Shown here piece after piece: positions 53,743 to 62,655 of a DNA stretch of 64,000 bases. The stretch is from Rhizobium metallidurans (lineage in GTDB: Bacteria; Pseudomonadota; Alphaproteobacteria; Rhizobiales; Rhizobiaceae): positions 39,229-103,228 of the forward strand of contig NZ_JACIDW010000015.1 in the NCBI RefSeq assembly GCF_014196505.1, written 5' to 3'. Positions within the stretch are counted from its first letter, which is position 1; each line of letters opens with the position of its first letter. Position numbers and translations under genes: made by a program. The notes below the pieces were generated by a model. It was not told the DNA's origin. It did not search any database and saw nothing but the letters and a program-made list of their open reading frames with translations.

Positions 53743-55479
53743 GTGCCGCACGAAGTCCCGCTCATCGCCACCATTGCCGTCAGCTTCGGGTTCGCGGCGA
53801 TCCTCGGCTATCTCGCCGATCGCCTGCAGCTGCCGCCGCTGGTGGGCTATCTGCTGGCCGGGATCCTGATGGGGCCGATCACGCCGGGCTTCGTGGCCGA
53901 TACCGGACTTGCCAGCCAGCTGGCCGAGATCGGGGTGATCCTCCTGATGTTCGGCGTCGGGCTGCATTTCTCGGCGCGTGACCTGCTCGCCGTGCGCGGC
54001 GTTGCCATCCCCGGCGCCATCGCGCAGATTGTTCTGGCGACCGTGCTCGGCGTCGCCATGGCGGAATGGTGGGGCTGGAGCATGGGCGCCGGCATCGTCT
54101 TCGGGCTCAGCCTGTCCGTCGCCAGCACCGTCGTGCTCCTGAAGGCGCTGGAGGAGCGAAATCTGGTCAACGCCGCCAGCGGCCGCGTGGCCGTCGGCTG
54201 GCTGATCGTCGAGGATCTGGCCATGGTGCTGGCGCTGGTGCTGCTGCCGGCGCTGGCCGAACTGCTTGGCGGCAGTGCCCCTGGCGCCGATGGCGGCATG
54301 CCCTTGCTGCTGACGATCGCGCTCACCCTTCTGAAGGTCGGCGCCTTCGCCGCCATGGCGATCTTCCTGGGCCCCAAGGTCGTGCCGTGGCTCCTGATCC
54401 GCGTCGCCCGCACCGGCTCGCGCGAGCTCTTCACCCTGACCGTTCTGGCGCTGGCGCTTGGCATCGCCTTCGGTTCGGCGCAGATTTTCGGCGTGTCCTT
54501 CGCGCTCGGCGCCTTCTTCGCCGGCGTGGTCATGAGCGAATCCAGCCTCAGCCATCGCGCCGCCGCCGATTCCCTGCCGTTGCAGAACGCGTTTTCGGTT
54601 CTGTTCTTCGTGTCGGTCGGCATGCTGTTCGATCCGTCGATCATCGTGCGCCAGCCGCTCGGCGTGCTCTCGGCCCTGCTCCTGATCATCGTCGGCAAGG
54701 CGATCATCTCCTTTGTCGTCGTCACATTGCTGCGCTATCCCATCGGCATGGGCCTGACGGTGGCGGGGGGCCTCGCGCAGATCGGCGAATTCTCCTTCAT
54801 CCTCGCCGGCCTCGGGGTGACGCTCGGCCTGCTGCCGACCGATGGCCAGGACATCATCCTGGCGAGCGCCATCATCTCGATCACCCTCAACCCGCTGGTT
54901 TGCGCCGGCGCCGAAGCGCTGCATCAATATGTCCAGCGCCGCTGGCCGCAGAGCGTCCGCCATGGCCACGCCAATTTCGATCTCCTCAACGACGAACTCG
55001 ACAAGATCCGCGCCATCACCGAAGCGCGCGAACACCAGCACCAGCTGGAAATGCGTGAGCTCAGCGAGACCTTCCCGCTGTTTGCCAATGTCGACGAGAA
55101 CTCGCAGGAAGAGCTGCTCCTGCTGTTCCGCCCGAAGTCGGCGCTTCCGGGCGAGCGTGTCATGCGCAAGGGCGATCGCGGCGGCGGCATGTACTTCCTC
55201 TCGGCGGGTGCCGTCGAAGTACAGCTTCCCGACGATGCGATCCGGCTGGAGCCCGGCGCCTTCTTCGGCGAGATGGCGCTGTTGAGCGGCGGCCGCCGCA
55301 ACGCCGACGTGGTTGCGGTCGATTTCTGCCATTTCTTCGTATTGGAACGGCGTGATTTCAACATGTTCACATCAAAGCACCCGGCGCTGCGCCAGATGGT
55401 CAGCGAGATGGCGCGTGAACGCACCGAGATGAACGTCATGCGCCAGAAGCGCGTCCCCTCGTCCGGCGTCGTCTCCTGA
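53743..55479 (+). CDS. Cation/proton antiporter (CPA2, KefB/YbaL-like) with C-terminal cyclic-nucleotide-binding-like domain
   Basis: This 578-residue protein has about 12 membrane segments over residues 1-385, opening with PLIATIAVSFGFAAILGYLADRLQLPPLVGYLLAG, the CPA2 start. LAEIGVILLMFGVGLHFSA and ASTVVLLKALEERN are also typical. KefB-type proteins usually end with a TrkA-N/RCK domain; here the tail (about 430-550) looks like a cNMP-binding fold instead (RVMRKGDRGGGMYFLSAGAVEV, PGAFFGEMALLSGGRRNADVVAV). GTG start after AAAAGGAG. It may exchange K+ or Na+ for H+ under a small-molecule signal. Confidence 0.88.
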   Translation: MPHEVPLIATIAVSFGFAAILGYLADRLQLPPLVGYLLAGILMGPITPGFVADTGLASQLAEIGVILLMFGVGLHFSARDLLAVRGVAIPGAIAQIVLATVLGVAMAEWWGWSMGAGIVFGLSLSVASTVVLLKALEERNLVNAASGRVAVGWLIVEDLAMVLALVLLPALAELLGGSAPGADGGMPLLLTIALTLLKVGAFAAMAIFLGPKVVPWLLIRVARTGSRELFTLTVLALALGIAFGSAQIFGVSFALGAFFAGVVMSESSLSHRAAADSLPLQNAFSVLFFVSVGMLFDPSIIVRQPLGVLSALLLIIVGKAIISFVVVTLLRYPIGMGLTVAGGLAQIGEFSFILAGLGVTLGLLPTDGQDIILASAIISITLNPLVCAGAEALHQYVQRRWPQSVRHGHANFDLLNDELDKIRAITEAREHQHQLEMRELSETFPLFANVDENSQEELLLLFRPKSALPGERVMRKGDRGGGMYFLSAGAVEVQLPDDAIRLEPGAFFGEMALLSGGRRNADVVAVDFCHFFVLERRDFNMFTSKHPALRQMVSEMARERTEMNVMRQKRVPSSGVVS

Positions 55480-55594
55480 TCCGGCAGATGATCATCACAG
55501 TTTTTTGCCGCACTGCCGCATGACTGACACAGCAGGCATTTACAGGCGCATGTCAGCCCCATAAAGCTGACGCAGGCAACCTGAAAGGACCAGA

Positions 55595-56188
55595 ATGCTT
55601 CGCAGATTGTATGACTGGACCATGTCGCTCGCGGCGCGCAAATCGGCCGAAATCTGGCTTGCCATCATCGCCTTCGTCGAAAGCTCCGTCTTTCTGGTGC
55701 CCGCCGATGTGCTCTACGTGCCGATGGCGCTGGCCAAGCCCGAGCGCGCCTATCGCTACGCGGTGGTTGCCACCACTGCCTCGGTGCTCGGCGGCATAGC
55801 CGGCTGGGCGCTCGGCTATTACGCCTATGACACCATCGCCCGCCCGATCCTCGAATTCTACGGCAAGATCGACGCCTTCGAGCAGCTCAGGGTCTTCATT
55901 CAGGGTCAGTGGGAAATCGTGCTGCTGATGCTGGTCACCTCGGGGCTTGCGCATCTGCCGCCGATCAAGGTGGTGACGATCCTTGCCGGCGTGGTTCAGA
56001 TGAACCTCGGCTTCTTCATCATCTCGGCCATCGTCGCCCGTGGCGCGCGCTTCCTCTTCCTCGCCTGGCTGCTGCGCCGCTATGGCGAATCGATCCGCCA
56101 CTTCATCGAAAAGCGCCTCGGCCAGATCACCGCGATCGTCGCCGGCCTGCTGATCGTGCTCGGCGTCGGCTACAAGCTGCTTGCCTAG
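55595..56188 (+). CDS. YqaA family (DedA-related) membrane protein
   Basis: This 197-residue protein has about four to five hydrophobic segments and matches YqaA/VTT-domain proteins: AIIAFVESSVFLVPADVLYVPMALAKPERA, then ASVLGGIAGWALGYYAYDTIARPI, then SGLAHLPPIKVVTILAGVVQMNLGFF. The family is related to DedA lipid transporters or scramblases. The role of this member is unknown. It precedes the dsbB-like gene by 52 bases on the same strand and may be co-transcribed. Confidence 0.87.
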   Translation: MLRRLYDWTMSLAARKSAEIWLAIIAFVESSVFLVPADVLYVPMALAKPERAYRYAVVATTASVLGGIAGWALGYYAYDTIARPILEFYGKIDAFEQLRVFIQGQWEIVLLMLVTSGLAHLPPIKVVTILAGVVQMNLGFFIISAIVARGARFLFLAWLLRRYGESIRHFIEKRLGQITAIVAGLLIVLGVGYKLLA

Positions 56189-56240
56189 TGACCATCCACC
56201 AAGTCAAAGCCCCCATGCGTTACCTGCCCGGAGCCCCCGC

Positions 56241-56753
56241 ATGACTGCCTCTTTCTCTGTTCGCCGTCCCACCTTCCTCTATTCCGTCCTGCTTGCGATC
56301 GGCATGGCTGTCGTCATCGGCTCCGCGCTCGGCTTCCAGTATATCGGCGGTTATATCCCCTGCGAGCTCTGCCTGCTGCAGCGCCAGCCCTATTATTACG
56401 GCATCCCGCTCGTCCTCATCGGCGCGCTGACCGCGGCCCTCGGCCTGCCCAACTGGATCGGCCGCACGCTGCTGCTGGCCGGCGGCCTGCTGATGGTTGT
56501 GGGCGCCGGCATGGGCGTTTATCACGCCGGCGTCGAATGGGGTTTCTGGGCTGGTCCCACCGCCTGCTCGACAAGCGCCGGCAGCATGACGAAGAACGCC
56601 AGCGACCTCCTGACCGAACTCAACACCATCAAGGGACCGTCCTGCACCGAGGCGGCGCTGCGCGTGCTTGGCCTGTCGATGGCTGGATGGAACGTCGTCG
56701 CGAGCCTCATCCTGGCTGCCTTCGCCTTCATCGGCGTGCGCAAGTCCGCCTGA
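56241..56753 (+). CDS. Disulfide bond formation protein DsbB family
   Basis: This 170-residue inner-membrane protein has four hydrophobic segments. The first periplasmic loop carries CELC in GGYIPCELCLLQRQPYYYG, the quinone-linked redox pair of DsbB. A second cysteine pair is in the later periplasmic loop (GPTACST and KGPSCTE). Such proteins reoxidise DsbA-like thiol oxidases using ubiquinone. The ATG at 56241 is preferred to 56181 because it follows CGGAG and begins at the usual short cytoplasmic tail. Confidence 0.88.
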   Translation: MTASFSVRRPTFLYSVLLAIGMAVVIGSALGFQYIGGYIPCELCLLQRQPYYYGIPLVLIGALTAALGLPNWIGRTLLLAGGLLMVVGAGMGVYHAGVEWGFWAGPTACSTSAGSMTKNASDLLTELNTIKGPSCTEAALRVLGLSMAGWNVVASLILAAFAFIGVRKSA

Positions 56754-56800
56754 CCGGTCCGCCGCGAAGCGGTCCTGACCGGAGGGGATCTCGACAAAGG

Positions 56801-57358
56801 TCAGGGCTGCAGTTCGCTATCCCAGTAGAGATAGTCGAGCCAGCTGTCGTGCAGATAGTTCGGCGGGAAGAGCCGACCATTGTTGTGCAGGTCCTGCACG
56901 GTCGGCTGGTAGGGCTTCTGATGCGGGAACATGCCTGCCTGCTTCGGGAGCTTGCTGCCCTTCCTGAGATTGCAGGGTGAGCAGGCCGCCACGACATTCT
57001 GCCACGTCGTCTCGCCGCCATGGGCGCGCGGAATGACGTGATCGAAGGTCAGATCCTCGTGCTGGCCGCAATACTGGCACTCGAACTTGTCGCGAAGGAA
57101 CACGTTGAAGCGCGTGAAGGCCGGGTTGCGAGAGGGCTGCACGTAGGTTTTCAGGCATACGACGCTCGGAAGCCGCATCGAATAGCTCGGCGAGGAAACC
57201 GAATGTTCGTATTCCGCGATGATATTCACACGGTCAAGAAAGACCGCCTTGATCGCGTCCTGCCAGGACCAGAGCGACAAGGGATAATAGCTCAGCGGCC
57301 GATAGTCAGCGTTCAGAACGAGCGCTGGCAGGGCCTGAGGTGAAACAGCAATCGTCAA
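56801..57358 (-). CDS. HNH endonuclease family protein
   Basis: This 185-residue protein has an HNH domain at about 85-140: FLRDKFECQYCGQHEDLTFDHVIPRAHGG followed by NVVAACSPCNLRKGSKLP. The CxxC pairs bind zinc and DHV supplies the active histidine. The N-terminal ALVLNADYRPLSYYPLSLWSWQDAI is typical of a conserved stand-alone alphaproteobacterial subfamily. No phage or mobile-element genes are beside it, so it is likely a housekeeping nuclease rather than a homing enzyme. Its substrate is unknown. Confidence 0.9.
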   Translation of the reverse strand: MTIAVSPQALPALVLNADYRPLSYYPLSLWSWQDAIKAVFLDRVNIIAEYEHSVSSPSYSMRLPSVVCLKTYVQPSRNPAFTRFNVFLRDKFECQYCGQHEDLTFDHVIPRAHGGETTWQNVVAACSPCNLRKGSKLPKQAGMFPHQKPYQPTVQDLHNNGRLFPPNYLHDSWLDYLYWDSELQP

Positions 57359-57469
57359 GGCACTCTCCTGATCGATTCGGCATCTGCACTCTTATATTAG
57401 GCCGGTTGTGACGGCATTGTGAAGTCCAATAAATTCAAGCCACACAATGGCATTTGTATGTGTTGCCGT

Positions 57470-58114
57470 TCAGCCGACCGGAACCAGGCCACGTCCCAGT
57501 TTCGCTGCATAATACGCCCAGAAAAGCCGCGCGGCCACCGATCTCCACGGCGCCCAGTCCGCTGCCATCAGGGCCAGCGCGCGCGTCGTCGGCCGCTGGT
57601 CGAGACCGAAGGCGGCCGCCACCGCGTTCTGCAGCGCCACGTCGCCGGATGGAAAGACGTCGGCATGCCCGCCGCAAAACATCAGATACACCTCCGCCGT
57701 CCATGGCCCGACGCCCTTCAGCGCCGTCAGCGCCGCCAGGGCCTCCCGTGGGGGCAGGCCGGAAAGCGCCTGCAGATCGAGCCCGCCGGAGGCAACCGCC
57801 TTCGCGATCCGTGTCAGCGTCTCCGCCTTGGCGCGCGACAGGCCGACATCGCGCCATGCCTCGGGGTGCAGGCCGATATAGGCCTCGGCCGTCAGCGCGG
57901 CATCGCCGGGCCGGAGCCTGCGCCAGATCGCCTCGGCGCTCGCCCGCGACACCATCTGCGACACGATGATATGCGCCAGCCCCTCGAAGCCGGGCTCCCG
58001 CAACCTGAGAGGAAGCGGACCGGCATCGGCTGCGATCGAAACAAGGCGCGGATCGATGACGACCAGCTCGGCCAATCCCTGGGCCACATCCCCGTCGGTG
58101 CGAATGATATGCAC
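57470..58114 (-). CDS. DNA-3-methyladenine glycosylase II (AlkA-like)
   Basis: This 214-residue base-excision repair enzyme has the HhH-GPD fold: HIIVSQMVSRASAEAIWRRL, then the helix-hairpin-helix LTALKGVGPWTAEVYLMF and the catalytic aspartate in HADVFPSGDVALQNAV. AlkA-like enzymes remove alkylated purines. It lacks the N-terminal domain of E. coli AlkA, as is common in compact bacterial versions. It is divergent from gluQ with 40 bases between starts. Confidence 0.93.
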   Translation of the reverse strand: MHIIRTDGDVAQGLAELVVIDPRLVSIAADAGPLPLRLREPGFEGLAHIIVSQMVSRASAEAIWRRLRPGDAALTAEAYIGLHPEAWRDVGLSRAKAETLTRIAKAVASGGLDLQALSGLPPREALAALTALKGVGPWTAEVYLMFCGGHADVFPSGDVALQNAVAAAFGLDQRPTTRALALMAADWAPWRSVAARLFWAYYAAKLGRGLVPVG

Positions 58115-58154
58115 GCTTCCTCGCGATATTCAAAAATACGTGGCAGAAGAAAGC

Positions 58155-59036
58155 ATGATCGCGATTCCCCGTCAAAAGCCCGTCTTCCGTTTTGCCCCGA
58201 GCCCCAATGGCCCGCTGCATCTCGGCCACGCCTTGTCGGCCTTTCTCAACCGCGACATGGCCGACGCCGCCGACGGGCGCTTGCTGCTGCGCATCGAAGA
58301 CATAGATCTCACCCGCTGCACACCCGAATTCGAGGAGGGCATCTACGCCGACCTCGAATGGCTCGGTATCGGCTGGGAAGATCAGGTGCGCCGGCAGTCG
58401 GAGCATTTCGACGCCTATCACGCGGCACTGGCCGGCCTGATCGACCGCGGCCTTGCCTACCCCGCCTTCCTCACCCGCGGCGAGGTCAAGGCCAGGGTCG
58501 CGGCGTCGGAGGCGGCAGGCATCGCATGGCCGCGCGATCCCGACGGCTCTCCGCTCTACCCCGCCGATGACCGCGACCGCCCCTCGGGCGAGCGGCAGGC
58601 GATGCTCTCCTCCGGCCAGAAGCACGCCTGGCGGTTGGATATGGCAAAAGCGCTCGACCTGATCGGCGGGCAGCTCTCATGGCGGGAAACAGGAGACGGC
58701 GAACGGGGCGCCATCACCGCCGACCCCTCGTCATGGGGGGATGTCGTGCTGTCGCGCTCGGACGCGCCGTCGAGCTATCACCTTTCCGTGACGATCGACG
58801 ACGCGCTGCAGGGCGTCACCCATGTCGTGCGCGGTCTCGATCTCTTTCACGCGACATCGGTGCATCGCGTCCTGCAGACGCTGCTGGCGCTTCCGGCGCC
58901 GATCTATCACCACCACCGCCTCGTGACCGACGCGACCGGCCGCAAGCTGTCGAAAAGCAGCGGCGATACGGGGCTTTCGGATCTAAGATCCCGAGGCGTC
59001 GCGGCGCACGATATTCGCCACCTCGTCGGGCTTTGA
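58155..59036 (+). CDS. gluQ: Glutamyl-queuosine tRNA(Asp) synthetase
   Basis: GluQ attaches glutamate to the queuosine base at position 34 of tRNA-Asp. The 293-residue protein is a shortened class I glutamyl-tRNA synthetase lacking the anticodon-binding domain. It has FRFAPSPNGPLHLGHALSAF (HIGH motif), LLRIEDIDLTRC, and the KMSKS-like KLSKSSGD near the C-terminus. The ATG at 58155 is chosen; a GTG at 58140 is an alternative. Its end overlaps the convergent YihY gene by 54 bases. Confidence 0.93.
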   Translation: MIAIPRQKPVFRFAPSPNGPLHLGHALSAFLNRDMADAADGRLLLRIEDIDLTRCTPEFEEGIYADLEWLGIGWEDQVRRQSEHFDAYHAALAGLIDRGLAYPAFLTRGEVKARVAASEAAGIAWPRDPDGSPLYPADDRDRPSGERQAMLSSGQKHAWRLDMAKALDLIGGQLSWRETGDGERGAITADPSSWGDVVLSRSDAPSSYHLSVTIDDALQGVTHVVRGLDLFHATSVHRVLQTLLALPAPIYHHHRLVTDATGRKLSKSSGDTGLSDLRSRGVAAHDIRHLVGL

Positions 59037-59936
59037 CGGTTTCTGGCCCTGGCCCTGGCCGCTCAGGAAATTGTGCGAGAAGATCGCCCGCACCCGGAAT
59101 TTCAGGAGTGCCGCGTTGAGCTCGGCGCCGATGATGAAGATCACGCCGATCATGTAGAGAAAGATCAGCACGATCATGACCGATGCCAGACCGGCATAGG
59201 TGGCGGCGTAGTTGGCGAAGGTCGCCAGATAATAGGCGAAGATCAGCGCGCCGATGAACCAGAGGATCAGCGTCAAAAGCACGCCCGGCACGACATCGAG
59301 CACCCGCCGCCGTCCCGCCGGAAGCCACAGATGCACGACCAGCAGCCCGACCGTCAGCACGAACAGCGTGCCGTAGATACGCCAGTTGAAGACGATGTCG
59401 AGCGTGTCGGCGAACAGCGGAAACCATTGCCGGGCATAGTCGAGCGCCAGCGGCACCGCCACAAGCAAGATGCTGATCGCCGCGAAGATCGTCACCGCGA
59501 TCATCACGAAGCCGAGACTGGCGAGGCGGGTGAAATACCATGGCCGCGTTTCCTGCACGCGGTAGGCGCGGTTGAGCGAGATGCGCAGCGCCTCGACCCC
59601 GTTGGAGGCGAAGTAGGCGGCGGCCAGCACCGAGATCGTCAGGAGCCCGCCGCGCGGCACGGTCAGCACCAGGAGCACCTGGTCGGCGAGCGGCTTGGCG
59701 ATCTCCTCCGGCCAGGTGTCGAAGACGAGATGAACGGCCGTCATGGAAAACTGGTCGGCGCCGAGGAAATTGGCGAGCGCGGTACCGAAGATCAGGAAGG
59801 GAAAGACGGCGAGAAGCGTCGAAAGCGCGACATGGCTAGCCATGGCGAAGCCGTCATCTTCGAGGAAATGCCAGATCGCATCGTAAAGCACATCATACAA
59901 GATGCGAAAAAGTTTCGGCATTCCGGCTCCCGGCAT
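58983..59936 (-). CDS. YihY/virulence factor BrkB family membrane protein
   Basis: This 317-residue protein has about six hydrophobic segments and matches YihY/BrkB: FLEDDGFAMASHVALSTLLAVFPFLIFGTALANFLG, YFASNGVEALRISLNRAY, and LILWFIGALIFAYYLATFANYAATYAGLASVMIVLIFLYMIGVIFIIGAELNA. The C-terminal tail is basic and polar. The function is unknown despite the 'virulence factor' name. The last 54 bases overlap the end of gluQ on the other strand. Confidence 0.92.
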   Translation of the reverse strand: MPGAGMPKLFRILYDVLYDAIWHFLEDDGFAMASHVALSTLLAVFPFLIFGTALANFLGADQFSMTAVHLVFDTWPEEIAKPLADQVLLVLTVPRGGLLTISVLAAAYFASNGVEALRISLNRAYRVQETRPWYFTRLASLGFVMIAVTIFAAISILLVAVPLALDYARQWFPLFADTLDIVFNWRIYGTLFVLTVGLLVVHLWLPAGRRRVLDVVPGVLLTLILWFIGALIFAYYLATFANYAATYAGLASVMIVLIFLYMIGVIFIIGAELNAALLKFRVRAIFSHNFLSGQGQGQKPSKPDEVANIVRRDASGS

Positions 59937-59998
59937 TCCTCATTGTGTCGCCCGATCGAATATGGGAAACGAGTCCTAGTTTGTACAGGAATCATTCC

Positions 59999-60832
59999 AT
60001 GTCGGATCAACGCACTATCATCATTACCGGATGTTCGTCCGGCATCGGTGCTTATTGTGCCCGTGCGTTGAAAAAAGACGGCTGGCGCGTCTTCGCCACC
60101 GTCAGGAAGCTCGACGATCTGGCGCCGCTTCAGGCCGACGGCATCGAAGCCTTCCGCATGGATTACACCAGCACCGATTCGATCGCCGATTTCGTCCGCG
60201 AGGTCACCGAGCTGAGCGGCGGCCGCATCGATGCGCTCTTCAACAACGGCGCCTATGGCCAGCCGGGCGCCGTCGAGGACCTGACGACCGACGTGCTGCG
60301 CGAGCAGTTCGAGACCAACTTCTTCGGCTGGCACGAGCTGACACGTCGGATCATTCCGCTGATGCGCAAGCGCGGGCGCGGGCGCATCGTCCAGTGCTCG
60401 TCCATTCTGGGTGTCGTGCCCTACCGCTATCGCGGCGCCTACACCGCCTCGAAATTCGCGCTCGAAGGCTTGAGCATCACGCTCCGCATGGAGCTCGAAG
60501 GCAGCGGCATCCATGTCAGCCTGATCGAGCCCGGCCCGATCGCCTCGCGCTTCGTCGCCAATTCGCTTTTGAAGATCAACGAACATATCGACGTCAGGGG
60601 CTCGGCGCATGCCGTGGATTACCGCCGCCAGCTGGCAAGGCTCGATGGCTCCGGCCCCGCCAATCGCCACAAGCTTGGCCCCGATGCCGTCTACGATGTC
60701 CTGAAGCACGCATTGAACGCCCCGCGTCCGCGACCACATTACCCAGTGACGCGGCCGGCCAAGCAGGGCATGCTTTTGAAAAAGCTCTTGCCCGCGGACC
60801 TCTTCTACCGGCTGCTGCGCAGGTTCGATTGA
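59999..60832 (+). CDS. Short-chain dehydrogenase/reductase
   Basis: This 277-residue SDR enzyme has the NAD(P)-binding TGCSSGIGAYCARAL, NNGAYG, and the catalytic Ser-Tyr-Lys set in VQCSSILGVVPYRYRGAYTASKFALEGLS. After the usual 240-residue core it has an extra C-terminal basic segment ending KKLLPADLFYRLLRRFD. The ATG at 59999 follows AGGA. The substrate is unknown. It heads a four-gene plus-strand group with the twin-membrane protein, cobalamin adenosyltransferase and rhomboid genes. Confidence 0.92.
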   Translation: MSDQRTIIITGCSSGIGAYCARALKKDGWRVFATVRKLDDLAPLQADGIEAFRMDYTSTDSIADFVREVTELSGGRIDALFNNGAYGQPGAVEDLTTDVLREQFETNFFGWHELTRRIIPLMRKRGRGRIVQCSSILGVVPYRYRGAYTASKFALEGLSITLRMELEGSGIHVSLIEPGPIASRFVANSLLKINEHIDVRGSAHAVDYRRQLARLDGSGPANRHKLGPDAVYDVLKHALNAPRPRPHYPVTRPAKQGMLLKKLLPADLFYRLLRRFD

Positions 60833-60847
60833 GGAGGAGGAAACCCA

Positions 60848-61051
60848 ATGTCATCTGTCGTCTATGTTCTCGCCATCATCGTGATGGGCCTTGTCGCCAT
60901 CGTTCTCATCCGTGGCCTGTTCAACATGATGAAGGGCGGCGACGCCAACCTGTCCAACAAGCTGATGCAGCTGCGCGTGCTCCTGCAGGCGGTCGCCGTG
61001 CTCCTGATCATGCTGACGCTGTGGCTGACCGGCGGCGGCCGCCCCAGCTAA
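60848..61051 (+). CDS. Twin-transmembrane (HIG1-like) small protein
   Basis: This 67-residue protein has two membrane helices (VVYVLAIIVMGLVAIVLIRGLF and LLQAVAVLLIMLTLWL) joined by a short polar loop with KGGDANLSNKLMQLR. This is the HIG1/twin-transmembrane pattern; mitochondrial relatives associate with cytochrome oxidase. GAGGAGGAAACCC gives a strong ribosome site. It is followed 22 bases later by the adenosyltransferase gene, an order common in rhizobia. Confidence 0.88.
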   Translation: MSSVVYVLAIIVMGLVAIVLIRGLFNMMKGGDANLSNKLMQLRVLLQAVAVLLIMLTLWLTGGGRPS

Positions 61052-61073
61052 TAGACGCGGAGGAGAGACAGCC

Positions 61074-61652
61074 ATGGTCAAGCTCAACAAGATCTACACC
61101 AAGACCGGCGACGACGGCACGACCGGACTGGTCGCCGGCCCGCGCCGACTGAAGGACGACCTGCGCGTCGAGGCCTTCGGCACCATCGACGAGGCCAATT
61201 CGGCGATCGGCATCGCCCGGCTGCACATGCAGGGCATGCCGGAACTCGATGCCATGTTGATGTCGATCCAGAACGACCTCTTCGATCTCGGCGCCGATCT
61301 CGCCACGCCCGACACCGGCACGCCGCCTGAGTATGAACCGCTGCGCATCGTCGAAAGCCAGGTGACGCGCATCGAAAACGATATCGACCAATTGAACGGC
61401 GATCTGCAGCCGCTCAGATCCTTCGTGCTGCCGGGCGGCCACCCCGCCGCGGCCCACCTGCATCTGGCCCGCACCATCACCCGCCGTGCCGAAAGATTGA
61501 TGGTGACGCTGTGGCGCAGCGAGGGCGAGATCGTCAGCGCCGTGGCGTTGAAATACGTCAACCGCCTCTCCGATTTCCTCTTCGTCGCCGCGCGTCATGC
61601 CAATGATCGCGGCCACGCGGATGTGCTTTGGGTTCCCGGAAAAAACCGCTAG
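61074..61652 (+). CDS. Cob(I)yrinic acid a,c-diamide/cobalamin adenosyltransferase (PduO type)
   Basis: This 192-residue enzyme transfers the adenosyl group of ATP to reduced cobalamin. Family signatures are LNKIYTKTGDDGTTGL, RVEAFGTIDEANSAIGIAR, LRSFVLPGGHPAAAHLHLARTITRRAER and VNRLSDFLFVAAR. It complements CobS and CobT in this window as a later step of cobalamin synthesis or salvage. GGAGGAGAGA precedes the start. It belongs to the plus-strand group that begins with the SDR gene. Confidence 0.95.
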   Translation: MVKLNKIYTKTGDDGTTGLVAGPRRLKDDLRVEAFGTIDEANSAIGIARLHMQGMPELDAMLMSIQNDLFDLGADLATPDTGTPPEYEPLRIVESQVTRIENDIDQLNGDLQPLRSFVLPGGHPAAAHLHLARTITRRAERLMVTLWRSEGEIVSAVALKYVNRLSDFLFVAARHANDRGHADVLWVPGKNR

Positions 61653-61696
61653 GCTCCTGAATTGACCGATATCAGGCAACTGGACCGCCGGCCCAT

Positions 61697-62482
61697 ATGT
61701 TCATACCGCTGCACGATGCCAACACACTGAAGCATATCAAGCTGCAATGGGTGACGATGGGGCTGATCGCGATCAACGTCGTCGTCTGGCTGTTTACCGG
61801 CGTCATCGCCACGGAATCGGTAGCACAGGCGGCCTTCGTCGGCCTCGGCTATATCCCGGCCGTCGCCTTCCACTACGCCTACCTTGAACCGGCGCTATCA
61901 ATCACGCCCGAGCCGCTGACCTATGTCAGCTACTCCTTCGTCCATTCCGGCTTCTGGCACCTCGCCTCCAACATGCTGTTCCTCTGGGTCTTCGGCGACA
62001 ATGTCGAGGATGCGATGGGCCATGTCCGCTTCCTCGTCTTCTATCTCCTTTGCGCCATGGCGGGCGCGCTGGTGCATGGGCTGATCGGCATGACCTCGCA
62101 GGCCCCGCTGATCGGCGCGTCCGGCGCCATATCGGGTGTGGTCGCCGCCTATCTGGTGCTGCATCCGCGCGTGAAGGTCTGGGTGCTGGTCTTCATGCGC
62201 GTGCCGTTGCCGCTTCCCGCCTTCGTGCCGCTCATTCTCTGGACCGGCCAGCAATTCGTCATGCTGGCGCTCGAGCCCGATGGCAACGTCTCCTGGGGCG
62301 CCCACGTCGGCGGCATTGTCGCCGGCGCTCTTCTGGTGCTCGTCATGCGCCGCCGCGGAGTACCGCTCTTCGACAGGGAAGTGGTGATGCCGAGAGCCGT
62401 GCGCGACCGTCCGACGCCCAATCCGGCCATGATCACCCTTCCCGGCCAGCCACCCCGGCCGCGCCTGCCGTGGGACAAATGA
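61697..62482 (+). CDS. Rhomboid family intramembrane serine protease
   Basis: This 261-residue protein has about six membrane segments and the rhomboid catalytic dyad: serine in LIGASGAISGVVAAY (about residue 143) and histidine in SWGAHVGGIVAGALLV (about residue 202). YSFVHSGFWHLASNMLFLWVFGDNVED is the conserved loop and second segment. Rhomboids cut membrane proteins within or beside their helices. Targets here are unknown. A Pro-rich tail follows the last helix. It lies 44 bases after the adenosyltransferase gene. Confidence 0.93.
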   Translation: MFIPLHDANTLKHIKLQWVTMGLIAINVVVWLFTGVIATESVAQAAFVGLGYIPAVAFHYAYLEPALSITPEPLTYVSYSFVHSGFWHLASNMLFLWVFGDNVEDAMGHVRFLVFYLLCAMAGALVHGLIGMTSQAPLIGASGAISGVVAAYLVLHPRVKVWVLVFMRVPLPLPAFVPLILWTGQQFVMLALEPDGNVSWGAHVGGIVAGALLVLVMRRRGVPLFDREVVMPRAVRDRPTPNPAMITLPGQPPRPRLPWDK

Positions 62483-62655
62483 CATCGAAGAATTTGACGT
62501 GAACGTAAGCGTAATATAAGCGTCATGGAATTTGTCTGTCTGCGCCATGCAAGCGTTGTCTTTGGAGGAAAAACGCGTATCCATGTCGCCATTCGACAAT
62601 CGGAGCGGCGCGGAAACGCGCATTTTCTTGGTGAAAGAGTTGAAGGAAGGACCCC

